The notes under the pieces were generated by a model that did not search any database, had not been told where the DNA came from, and saw nothing but the letters and a program-made list of their open reading frames with translations. Source: Thermohalobaculum sp039027855 (lineage in GTDB: Bacteria > Pseudomonadota > Alphaproteobacteria > Rhodobacterales > Rhodobacteraceae). Taken from it: a DNA stretch of 64,000 nt. Location: positions 62,001-126,000 of the forward strand of contig JBCCJI010000001.1 of NCBI GenBank assembly GCA_039027855.1. Direction: 5' to 3'. A program made the translations under genes and the position numbers. This document shows, piece by piece, positions 7,829-16,200 of the stretch; positions within the stretch are counted from its first letter, which is position 1; each line of letters starts with the position of its first letter.

Positions 7829-10018
7829 TCAGGCCACCAAGAGATCGCTGTCGAAGGTGAAGTTGTCCGCCTCGAACAGCGCCAGTTCGTCGAGTGCCGC
7901 GGTGTCCACTGCCGCATCCCCCAGATTGGCGAGCTGCTGGATCTGCGCATCGACATCGTCGAGATCCGGCACGAAGAACAGCCGGTTCACGTTCAGGTTG
8001 GTGTTGAAATAGACGAAGAAGCCCGCGCCCTCGTCCACGTCGTTGTCGGCCAGCGCTTCGGCCAGGGCATCGGCTGCGCCTTGCGCGTTACCGGCAAAGG
8101 TGCCCTGCAGCACGAAGACGTTGCTGCCGGCGCCCACGTCGATGTCGAGCGCGGCATCGGGCCCCTCTCCGATGCGCCCAACGTTCTGGAACGCGACCGT
8201 CCCGTCCACCACGCCGTCACCATTGCCATCGACGACGAAGCCGCTGGCATCGAGCTCGAAACGGTCGGCCTCGATCTGGAAATCAGTGATGGTGTCGCCG
8301 CCCTCGCCGAGCGCGAAGACGAAGCTGTCGGTGCCCTCGCCACCCGTCAGCCGGTCGCTGCCCGCACCGCCGCGCAGCGCATCGTCGCCGCCCCGCCCGT
8401 CGATGGCGTTCGCCCCGTCGCTGCCGGTCACGCGGTCGTCGAAGCTGCCGGCGGTGAAGTTCTCGATCGAGCGGAGTTCGTTGACCTCGTCCCCCGCCAG
8501 ACCGCTCAGCGCCACGCCGACGCCGAGATCGGCGATCACCGGGCCGACCGCCTGGATGAAGAGCGCGGTGTCCGTGCCCTCGCCGCCGTCATAGATGTCG
8601 TTGCCGCCGAAGGCGTGGAACACGTCGTCGCCCGCGCCGCCCGAGAGGGTGTTGATCTCGGCATTGCCGAACAGCCGGTCGTCCTGGGCGGTGCCGATGG
8701 CGTCCTCGAAGTCATTGGCGGTCGCGTTGAAGGTCTCCTCACCGCCGCCTGTGACACCGATGTTCCGGATCGCGCCGTTCTCGGAAAGAGGGCCCTCTTC
8801 GCTGCCGCCGTTCTCCACATCCAGATCGACGAAGACGCCGAGATCGAGCGCCGAGAGATCGAGCGTATCGCCGAGGTCGTTGGCGTTGAACGCCGTGCCG
8901 TCGAAGCGCCCGGGTTCGCCGTTTGCCGTGGGGTCGGCCCCACCATCCCGCAAGAGATCGACGACGACCGGGCCGTTGGCCCCCGCCGGCGCCGCGTGCA
9001 GGTGCAGCACGGTCAAGGCATCGAGGGTCACGCCATCGACGGTCAGCGACACGCTGTAGTCGACCACGCCATCCGGCCCGACGGTGAAGCTCACGACGCC
9101 GCGGCCCACGGCATCGGTCTCGACCGGCGAATCCTGCACTTCTTCCTCGCCCGTCAGGACCGCGCCGAAGGTCACGGTTCCGGTGCCGTCGGCCCCGCGG
9201 GTATCGGCGATCACGGCAAGCTGGCCGCGCACCTCGCCGGCGGGGAAGTCGGTGGAATGGGCGTTGAAATAGATCAAGTCTTCAAGGGCTGCCTGCAGCA
9301 CCGCGTCCAGATCGGCGATGTTGCCGCCGGCATCGACCGAAGTGCCATCAGCGACCGTGTTGACCAGCGTGAAGCCGCGGGCACCGGACTCGTCGGCGCC
9401 GCCGTCCAGCGTGAGCTCGGCCTTCTCAATCACCGTGTCGGCCAGCTTGACCGTATCGCTGCCGTCACCGGTATCGAGCGCGATCTCCTCGACCCGGCGA
9501 ATGTCGAGCGCGAAGAGCCCGGCCTCGGTCTGGCCGTTGAGCTCGGTGCGGGCGAGGTCGATCCCGCGCCGGTCGCTCGAGATCTCGAACACATCCTCGT
9601 TGCCGGTGTCGTTGTCGGTGGTCACGATTTGCCGGTCGCGCCCGGCGCCGCCATCGATATCGTCCGACCCGTCGCCATTGTTCCAGATGATCTCGTCATC
9701 GCCCACGCCGCCGCGCAGGATGTCGTCACCGGTACCGCCCTCGATCCGATCATCGCCGAAGCCGCCGAGGATGGTGTCAATGCCGGCGTCGCCGTTCAGG
9801 ATATCGTCGCCGAAGCCGCCGTTCAGCGTGTCATCGTCCGCACCGCCCGAGATCTCGTCGTCACCGAAGCCGCCGAACAACCGGTCGCGGCCGGGGCCAC
9901 CGCTCAGCAAGTCATCGCCGGATCTGCCGCGTAAGTCGTCGTCGCCGTCGGTCCCTTCGATCTCGCGATCGTCGAGCCGCCGCCGCCGCGCCGCGAGGAG
10001 TGAGAACCTAGAGGCCAT
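7829..10018 (-). CDS. Secreted RTX calcium-binding protein with split CHRD domain
   Basis: This encodes 729 acidic residues. Three blocks of GGxGxDxxx nonapeptide repeats (about residues 20-125, 435-480 and 535-580) form Ca2+-binding beta-rolls typical of type I secreted proteins. There is no signal peptide; the C-terminus (DNFTFDSDLLVA) suits a type I secretion signal. Between the first two blocks lies CHRD-like sequence. Residues about 250-268 (YFNAHSTDFPAGEVRGQL) match the end of a CHRD domain, while residues about 283-355 (TGEEEV, HLHAAPAGANGPVVVDLL) match its beginning, so the halves occur in reversed order. The partner exporter genes are absent here. It is divergent from the ECF sigma operon. 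The function is probably extracellular matrix or surface layer; no enzymatic motif is visible. Confidence 0.8.
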   Translation of the reverse strand: MASRFSLLAARRRRLDDREIEGTDGDDDLRGRSGDDLLSGGPGRDRLFGGFGDDEISGGADDDTLNGGFGDDILNGDAGIDTILGGFGDDRIEGGTGDDILRGGVGDDEIIWNNGDGSDDIDGGAGRDRQIVTTDNDTGNEDVFEISSDRRGIDLARTELNGQTEAGLFALDIRRVEEIALDTGDGSDTVKLADTVIEKAELTLDGGADESGARGFTLVNTVADGTSVDAGGNIADLDAVLQAALEDLIYFNAHSTDFPAGEVRGQLAVIADTRGADGTGTVTFGAVLTGEEEVQDSPVETDAVGRGVVSFTVGPDGVVDYSVSLTVDGVTLDALTVLHLHAAPAGANGPVVVDLLRDGGADPTANGEPGRFDGTAFNANDLGDTLDLSALDLGVFVDLDVENGGSEEGPLSENGAIRNIGVTGGGEETFNATANDFEDAIGTAQDDRLFGNAEINTLSGGAGDDVFHAFGGNDIYDGGEGTDTALFIQAVGPVIADLGVGVALSGLAGDEVNELRSIENFTAGSFDDRVTGSDGANAIDGRGGDDALRGGAGSDRLTGGEGTDSFVFALGEGGDTITDFQIEADRFELDASGFVVDGNGDGVVDGTVAFQNVGRIGEGPDAALDIDVGAGSNVFVLQGTFAGNAQGAADALAEALADNDVDEGAGFFVYFNTNLNVNRLFFVPDLDDVDAQIQQLANLGDAAVDTAALDELALFEADNFTFDSDLLVA

Positions 10019-10102
10019 GATCGCGCATCCATTGTTGCCGAGCCACCCAGTCGATGGCGTCGGGGCGTCCGTGCCCGCGCTTCACGCAGGGGTTCAGCAC
10101 GG

Positions 10103-10130
10103 AAGGGTGATGAGGCGTGCATCAACCCTT
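10103..10130. promoter_or_regulatory. Imperfect inverted repeat in the RTX/ECF divergent region
   Basis: AAGGGTGATG (10103-10112) faces CATCAACCCTT (10120-10130), complementary apart from one bulged base. It lies in the 230-bp space between two divergent genes and could be an operator or a 5' UTR hairpin. No known regulator matches. Confidence 0.3.
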
Positions 10131-10252
10131 GCGCCCTCGCGCTGCACGTGCCGCAATCAACCCCGACGGGAATGCGTGTTTTTGCATCTGCCCCGTGAAC
10201 CCTTTCGTCGATGGGCGACACTGACGCTCAGAGACGGTGCAGGGGGTTCCCT

Positions 10253-10870
10253 ATGGTTCCGGTAACCACGACGATCAGAACGACGACCAGGGCGGGCACG
10301 AGCATGGGCGCAGGCGCAGGCACGGATACGGCCGATGACACGGACATGGCGCTGATCGAGGCGGTGGCGGGTGGCGACATGCGCGCCTTCGAGCGTCTGC
10401 ATCGGCGCTTTCACAAGCGCATCCACGGCTTCGTGCTGCGCCTAGTGCGCCGGCCCGACATCGCGGACGAAGCCGCCAACGACACCATGGTGGCGGTCTG
10501 GAAACAGGCCGGCGGCTTTCGCGGTGACAGCCGGGCCTCGACCTGGATCTTCGGCATCGCCTATCGCACGGCGCTGGCCGCCACGCGCAAGATCGCGCGC
10601 CATGAGGGTCATGCCGAGGCCGACGAGGCGATCCCCGCCGCGCGCAGTGGCACCGAGCTGGTGGAGGCGGCGTTTCTTGGCCGCGATATCCTCGCCGCGC
10701 TCGCGCAGTTGCCGGTCTCGCAGCGCGCAACGGTGGTTCTGACCCATCATTACGGCTATCGCTTAACTGAGATCGCCGAGATCACCGGCTGCCCGACCGG
10801 CACGGTCAAGACGCGGATGTTCCACGCGCGTAACCGCCTGAAGCAGCTTTTGGCCGGAGATGAAACATGA
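10253..10870 (+). CDS. ECF-type RNA polymerase sigma factor
   Basis: This encodes 205 residues from the ATG at 10253, which has AGGGGG six bases upstream. The in-frame ATG at 10211 lacks such a site. Region sigma-2 spans about residues 40-105 (ERLHRRFHKRIHGFVLRLV, ADEAANDTMVAVWKQA, STWIFGIAYRTALAA). Region sigma-4 spans about 145-200 (LPVSQRATVVLTHHYGYRL, ITGCPTGTVKTRMFHARNRL). Its stop overlaps the start of the anti-sigma gene (ATGA), so the two are translationally coupled. It probably directs transcription of its own operon and perhaps of the divergent RTX gene. Confidence 0.9.
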   Translation: MVPVTTTIRTTTRAGTSMGAGAGTDTADDTDMALIEAVAGGDMRAFERLHRRFHKRIHGFVLRLVRRPDIADEAANDTMVAVWKQAGGFRGDSRASTWIFGIAYRTALAATRKIARHEGHAEADEAIPAARSGTELVEAAFLGRDILAALAQLPVSQRATVVLTHHYGYRLTEIAEITGCPTGTVKTRMFHARNRLKQLLAGDET

Positions 10871-11610
10871 CCCGTGTACCCGAGACTGAGCGTGCCCTGG
10901 AGGCGGCGCAGAACCTGCTGCCCTGGTATGTGAACGGCACGCTGGAGCCCGGGGAACGGGCATTGGTGGAGCGGGAGCTCACCGGCTCGGCCGAGCTGCG
11001 CGCCGATCTCGCACTGGAGCGCAGCCTCGCCGAGGCGGTTGCCAGCGAGGAGCTAGAGACCATCGACGAGCGTGCCGGGTGGTCAAGCGTGCTGGACAGG
11101 CTCGAGGGCGCACCCGCGGAACAGCAGGAGGATGCCGGCCCGGCTGACCCGGAGCAGGACGCCGAGGCGCGTGTTGCCTCGGCCACGGTGGTCTCGCTGG
11201 ATGCCCGGCGCGCGTCCCGTCCCGCCTTGCGCCAGGCCGGCTGGCTGGCCGGGGCGAGCGCCATCGCCGCCACCATCGCCGCGCTTGTCTGGTGGCAGGA
11301 TGTGCCCGGGCCCTCGGCCGTCGGTTCCGCCGTTCAGGGATCGACCGCGTCGACCGAACCCGGGTTTGTCACCGTCACCACGCCCGAGGCGATCAACGGC
11401 CCGGCATTGCGCGTTCAGGCGGCACCCGGTGTGGCACCCGAGACTGTGAGGGCCTTGGCAGAGGGACAGGGTCTGGTCCTCGCCCATGGCCCGACCGACG
11501 CCGGTGTCTACACCCTGACGGCGCCGAGCCTGGAGACGCTCGAGGCGGCGGCGGCCGCACTGGTGCGCGAGGACGCGTTCCTCTTTGTCACTGTGAGGCG
11601 CACACCATGA
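10867..11610 (+). CDS. Anti-sigma factor with periplasmic I9-like domain
   Basis: This encodes 247 residues. The N-terminal cytoplasmic part (AAQNLLPWYVNGTLEPGERA, about residues 14-33) matches the anti-sigma domain that clamps ECF factors, but it lacks the zinc-binding His/Cys set of classical ZAS proteins. One membrane helix follows (AGWLAGASAIAATIAALVWW, about 121-140). The periplasmic end (LRVQAAPGVAPETVRALA, GLVLAHGPTDAGVYTL, ALVREDAFLFVTV) has the beta-alpha-beta pattern of a subtilase propeptide (I9-like) domain. The gene overlaps both the sigma gene and the downstream protease gene, which suggests a sensing link between the protease and the anti-sigma. Confidence 0.8.
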   Translation: MTRVPETERALEAAQNLLPWYVNGTLEPGERALVERELTGSAELRADLALERSLAEAVASEELETIDERAGWSSVLDRLEGAPAEQQEDAGPADPEQDAEARVASATVVSLDARRASRPALRQAGWLAGASAIAATIAALVWWQDVPGPSAVGSAVQGSTASTEPGFVTVTTPEAINGPALRVQAAPGVAPETVRALAEGQGLVLAHGPTDAGVYTLTAPSLETLEAAAAALVREDAFLFVTVRRTP

Positions 11611-12866
11611 CCGGTCGCGCCGGCCTCGCGGTGGCCCGGATCGCCGCCGTGCTGCTTGTCGGTCTGCTTGCGGCCTGTAGCGCAGCGACGTTGCCGTCGC
11701 CCGCGGCGGATCGGCCGGCCTTCAAGCTGATCAGCGCGCGCCAGACGGTGGATGCGCGCCATCTGATCGTGACCATCGAGGGAGCGCGCGAGACGACTGG
11801 CGCCGAGATCGCGACCGAACTGGCCCGTGCCCATGGTCTGACCCTGGTCGCGGAGTGGCCGCTGGCCTCGATCGACGTGCATTGTCTGGTGTTTCGCGCG
11901 CCCGACAGCCGGCAGCGGGGGATCGCGCTGGCCAGCCTCGCCGCCGATCCCCGGGTGCGCACAGTGCAGCCGATGCAGCGCTTCGAGACGCTCGCCGGCA
12001 CGCCGCCCGATGCCAATTTGGAAGGGCTGCAGCCGGGTCTCGCGGCGATGGGTCTGCCGGCCGCCCATGCCCTGGCGACGGGGCGCGACGTTCGCGTGGC
12101 GCTGGTCGACACGGCGCCAGACACGCAACATTTCGAACTGAGCGAGAGCCTTGCCTCGGTGCATGATCTGGTGGGCACGGAAGAGCGGATTCCGACCGAG
12201 CGCCACGCCACGGCGCTTGCGGGTGTCATTGCGGCCGAGGTCGCGAGCGGTCGCGGCGTGCGCGGTGTGGCCCCCGATGCACGCCTCATCGCACTCCGCG
12301 CCTGCTGGGAGGATGAGGAGGGCGCGCCCGGGCAATGCTCGAGCTTTTCCCTGGCCCGCGCGCTGAACCTCGCGATCGCCAAACAGGTGGATATCATCAA
12401 TCTCAGCCTCGCGGGGCCGCCGGATCCCCTGTTGATCGAGCTGGTCGAGGCGGCGCTCGCCGCCGATATCGTGGTGGTCGGTGCCTGGTCGGCGGATGCG
12501 GGCCGGGCCTTTCCGGGCACTGTCGAAGGGGTGCTGCCGGTGGGCACGCCCGCCGATCCGGCGCTGGACGGGCCAGCGCTGGTTGCACCTGCTCTCGACG
12601 TGCTGACCACGGCGCCGGGCGGCGGGTTCGATTTCGTTTCGGGCCGGTCCGTCGCGACCGCCCATGTCACGGGCCTTGTTGCGCTGATCCGCGAATTGCG
12701 ACCGTCGGTGAGCGGTGCCGAGCTGAAACGCGCCCTCGCCACGGGCGCCGGCGCGACGGGTGCTCCACGCCACGCAAATGCCTGCGCCGCGCTGATTACC
12801 CTGGGGATCGCCCAGGCGCCCGGTCGCTGCGGCCCTCAGGACGGCTCGCGCGCCGTCGGGGGATAG
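11607..12866 (+). CDS. Lipoprotein subtilisin-like serine protease (S8 family)
   Basis: This encodes 419 residues whose start overlaps the anti-sigma stop. The signal peptide ends in a lipobox (GLLAAC, Cys24), so the protein should be lipid-anchored facing the periplasm. Residues about 40-125 resemble an inhibitory propeptide (LIVTIEGARETTGAEIATEL). The catalytic triad is present: Asp168 in VALVDTAPD, His200 in RHATALAGVIA, and Ser348 in SGRSVATAHVTG. The oxyanion and substrate-binding loops are shorter than in secreted subtilisins (DIINLSLAGPPDP). The three-gene unit suggests the protease is the output or the trigger of the sigma circuit. Confidence 0.85.
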   Translation: MTGRAGLAVARIAAVLLVGLLAACSAATLPSPAADRPAFKLISARQTVDARHLIVTIEGARETTGAEIATELARAHGLTLVAEWPLASIDVHCLVFRAPDSRQRGIALASLAADPRVRTVQPMQRFETLAGTPPDANLEGLQPGLAAMGLPAAHALATGRDVRVALVDTAPDTQHFELSESLASVHDLVGTEERIPTERHATALAGVIAAEVASGRGVRGVAPDARLIALRACWEDEEGAPGQCSSFSLARALNLAIAKQVDIINLSLAGPPDPLLIELVEAALAADIVVVGAWSADAGRAFPGTVEGVLPVGTPADPALDGPALVAPALDVLTTAPGGGFDFVSGRSVATAHVTGLVALIRELRPSVSGAELKRALATGAGATGAPRHANACAALITLGIAQAPGRCGPQDGSRAVGG

Positions 12867-13260
12867 CGCCGGGAATTCAGCGTGGGATGACGCCCGGGGA
12901 TAGCGGCTGGCCGGCCGCGGCCGAAATCTGCTCGGTTACGCCGCCGCGCATCAGCCCGCCGAAACCGGGGTATGTGCGCCACGCTACGCGCTTTCCGTAC
13001 TTAAAATTCAGTTGCTGTGCTACGCTGCACAAAGGTGAGCCGGAGGGCCTCGCGAGGCCTTACCTGAATTTGCCGCAGGCGGGCGATGGGCGGCGCTGCT
13101 TGATCGCTCTGCACCATTGGGATACCTACCGCCGGCTGATGCGGAGCAGACTTGGCTTCGATGATCGGCGCGAAATGATAGTGGCGAGACGCGTGGCACG
13201 ACACTGACCGGGCTGCGCCGTCGTTGTATCGGGCACCCTAATTTGGCACGTGATGCGACC
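12867..13260. other. Intergenic region before the glutamate synthase gene
   Basis: This 394-bp stretch holds no convincing gene. It includes an AT-richer patch (about 12985-13020) and a short palindrome GGCCTCGCGAGGCC (13047-13060). It should contain the promoter of the downstream gene. No clear Shine-Dalgarno sequence precedes the ATG at 13261. Confidence 0.4.
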
Positions 13261-16200
13261 ATGACAGGCCTCTACGATCCCGAGCTGGAGCACAGCTCCT
13301 GTGGTGTCGGCTTTATCACCCGCAAGGACGGGCAGCAGACACGTGACCTGCTTGAAAAGGGTCACGAGGCGCTGTGTGCCGTGCCGCATCGCGGCGGCAT
13401 GTCGTCCGAGGGTGTGGGCGACGGTGCCGGCATTTCCGTCGATCTCTCAGTACCTTTCTTCGAAAAGCTGACCGGGCGTGCGCTGGTGGCCGGGGCTTTT
13501 GGCGTCGGCAATTTCTTCATGCCGAACGACCCGGCCGCGCATCCTGAGGCAGCCTCGGTCGTCGCGACCGCGCTGGCCGAGGCGGGTTTCGAGATCCTGC
13601 TCACCCGCGATTTGCCGGTCGACAACACCGCGATCGGGCCGCGCAGCGCCAAGTTGCAACTGCCGATCCGCCAGTGGATTTTTGCGGCGCCAGACGGGCT
13701 CCGCGACTCGGCCCTCGATGCCCGCATCTACCGCTGCCTGCTTGAGATCGAGGCGCGCGCCTATACCGAGGAGGCGCTGGACGGGCTCTACCCGCTGTCC
13801 CTCTCGGCCCGACTGCAGACCTTCAAGGGCCGCCTGAACTCGTGGGAGATCATCCCCTACTTCAAAGACCTGTCGGACCCGGATCACGCGGTCCATACGA
13901 TGTATTTCCATACGCGGTTCTCGACTAACACCGATCCGCACCCGTCGATGGCGCAGCCCTTCCGCCTAATGGCGCATAACGGCGAGCTGAACACCGACAA
14001 GAAGAACCGGCTGAGCGAGGCGGCGGTCGCGCTGGCCCGCAACCGGGCGATCGTACGACCCAAGGGTCAGTCGGATAGCTGCCGCTTCGACCAGACGCTG
14101 GCTGGCCGTGTGTTCGAGGACGGGCGCGATCTGGTCACCGCCGTTGTCTCGATGATGCCTCCAGCCTGGGAGAACGATGACCGCTACCCGGCCGGCGTGC
14201 GCGCGATGCTGGAATACTTCTCGCTCTATGAGGAGAAGAACGACGGCCCGGCTGCTCTGATCTTCGGCGATGGGCGGATCATCGGGGCACGCCTCGACCG
14301 ACTGGGCCTCCGCCCGCTGCGCTCGGTCGAGACGGCTGAGTATCTGGCCGTGATGTCCGAGGCCGGGCAGGTCAGCTTCCCGCCCGAGACGGTGCTGCGT
14401 CGCGGCCGGGTCGAGGCCGGCGGCATGATCTACTATGACCACGCTGAGAAGCGCATCTATGACAGCGCCGATGCGCTGGCGAAGCTTGCCGAGCAGGCGG
14501 ATTATGCCTCTCTGCTGGCCGAGGCACAGATCAATATCGACGATCTGCCCGAGGCGAACGAAGACCCCAAGGCCGCCGCCGGACGCTATAACGGCGATCT
14601 GCCCCGCCCGGCCCGCTACGTCGCCTACACTCATAATCAGGAGAGCTTTAAGTTCCTGATGGATCCGATGCTGCAGTCCGGCGTCGAGAAGGTCTCGGCC
14701 ATGGGCTATGGCAACGCGATCAACGCGCTTTCGGATAACGAGGGCGGCGTGGCGAAGTATTTCAGCCAGCGCTTTGCGCAGGTGACCAACCCGCCGCTCG
14801 ACTCGATCCGCGAGGCGGACGGGATGACGCTGCGGGTGGCGCTGGGCGAAAAGCCCCATAACGGCATGTCGCGCAGCCGCCAGATCGTGGTGAACTCGCC
14901 GGTCCTGCGCATGGCCGACATGCTGAAGATCAAGGCGCAGAACGAGACGCCCTGGGACCGCTTCGATATCCTCTACACCCCGGTCTATGACGACCCGGCC
15001 ACCAACGAGAAGGCGCTGGTCGAGGCGATCGACGCGGTCGCCGAGGAAGTCGTCGCCTTCGCGCGCGAGAAGGGCGGGATCGCCATCCTGACCGACCGGC
15101 ATATCGGGCGCGACCGGGCGGCAATGCCCATGACGCTGGCGGTCTCGGCGATCAATCAGCGGCTGATCGAGGAGGGGCTCCGCCTCAAGCTCTCGCTGAT
15201 CGTGGAGAGTGGGCAGATCTCGTCTTCGCATCACATCGCCTGCGCCCTCGGCTTCGGCGCCGCGGCGGTCTATCCGCTGGGTGTGCGCCTCCGCGCCGAG
15301 GAACTGTTCGGCGATGACGCCTACACCGCCTTTAGCCGCTTCAAGAAGGCGGCCGAGAAGGCGCTGATGAAAACCATGGGCAAGGTCGGGCTGTGCACGG
15401 TCGAGAGCTATTCGGGCGGCGAGTTCTTCGAGCCGAACTTCCTCGACACCAACGACCCGGTGTTCCGCCGCTATTTGCCGAACATGAAGACACCGGTGGG
15501 CGGCGCCCGCTTTGAGACCGTAGCGCAATCGGTCGCCGACTGGCATGCGCGCGCGCTGACGGTCGAGGCGGATGGCGACGTCCCGATCCTCGGCCTCTTC
15601 AAGGAGCGCTCGGAGGGCGCGGGCCACTCCTATGGCACCACCGCCGTGCGCGGCTTTGTCGATATGACCGAGGAGGCGATCAGCTTTGCCGAAGCGGAGG
15701 GCGAGACGGATCCCTTCCGCCTGCTGACGCTTGGCCAGATGAACGACGCCTTCGGGATCGACGACAAGGGCTATGTGAATACCAGCTTCGAGAAGCTGAC
15801 GGCGGAGCAGATCGACAACTTCTCGATCACGCCGGGCTACCGCGCGTTTAGCCGGACGATGGCGGATGAGCGTGCGCGCCGGCCGGCGGCGCTCCGCGAT
15901 GTGCTGGCCTTCCCGGCCGACATCACGTTCCTGTCGACGGTCGATGACATCAAGCGCGAGATGATGCTCTTCAACCGCGCGGGCAATGTCGATTTCGTCA
16001 TCCGGGGCGTGACCTGCAAGCGGTTGGCCGAGGGGCAGTATCTGCTGCATCTGACTGGGCCCAAGGCGCATGAGATGTGGCGTCTGGATGCGCTGGCGCA
16101 GTCGCTGGTGGAGCGGTTCGGCGCCGATATCACCGGCCATTGGGTCGAGGCTGGGGGCCTGCGCATCGACGGCACCGGCTGGGCCGAGGATTACCTGTCG

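Noticed and set aside
9700..9960. Short regularly spaced repeats resembling an array
   Set aside because: They encode the GGxGxDxxx nonapeptides of the RTX protein in frame. There are no spacers, so it is not a CRISPR.
10168..10199. GGGAAT and CGTGAA upstream of the ECF gene as an EcfG-like promoter
   Set aside because: The spacing is 20 bp, too long for the usual 16-17, so the match is not supported.
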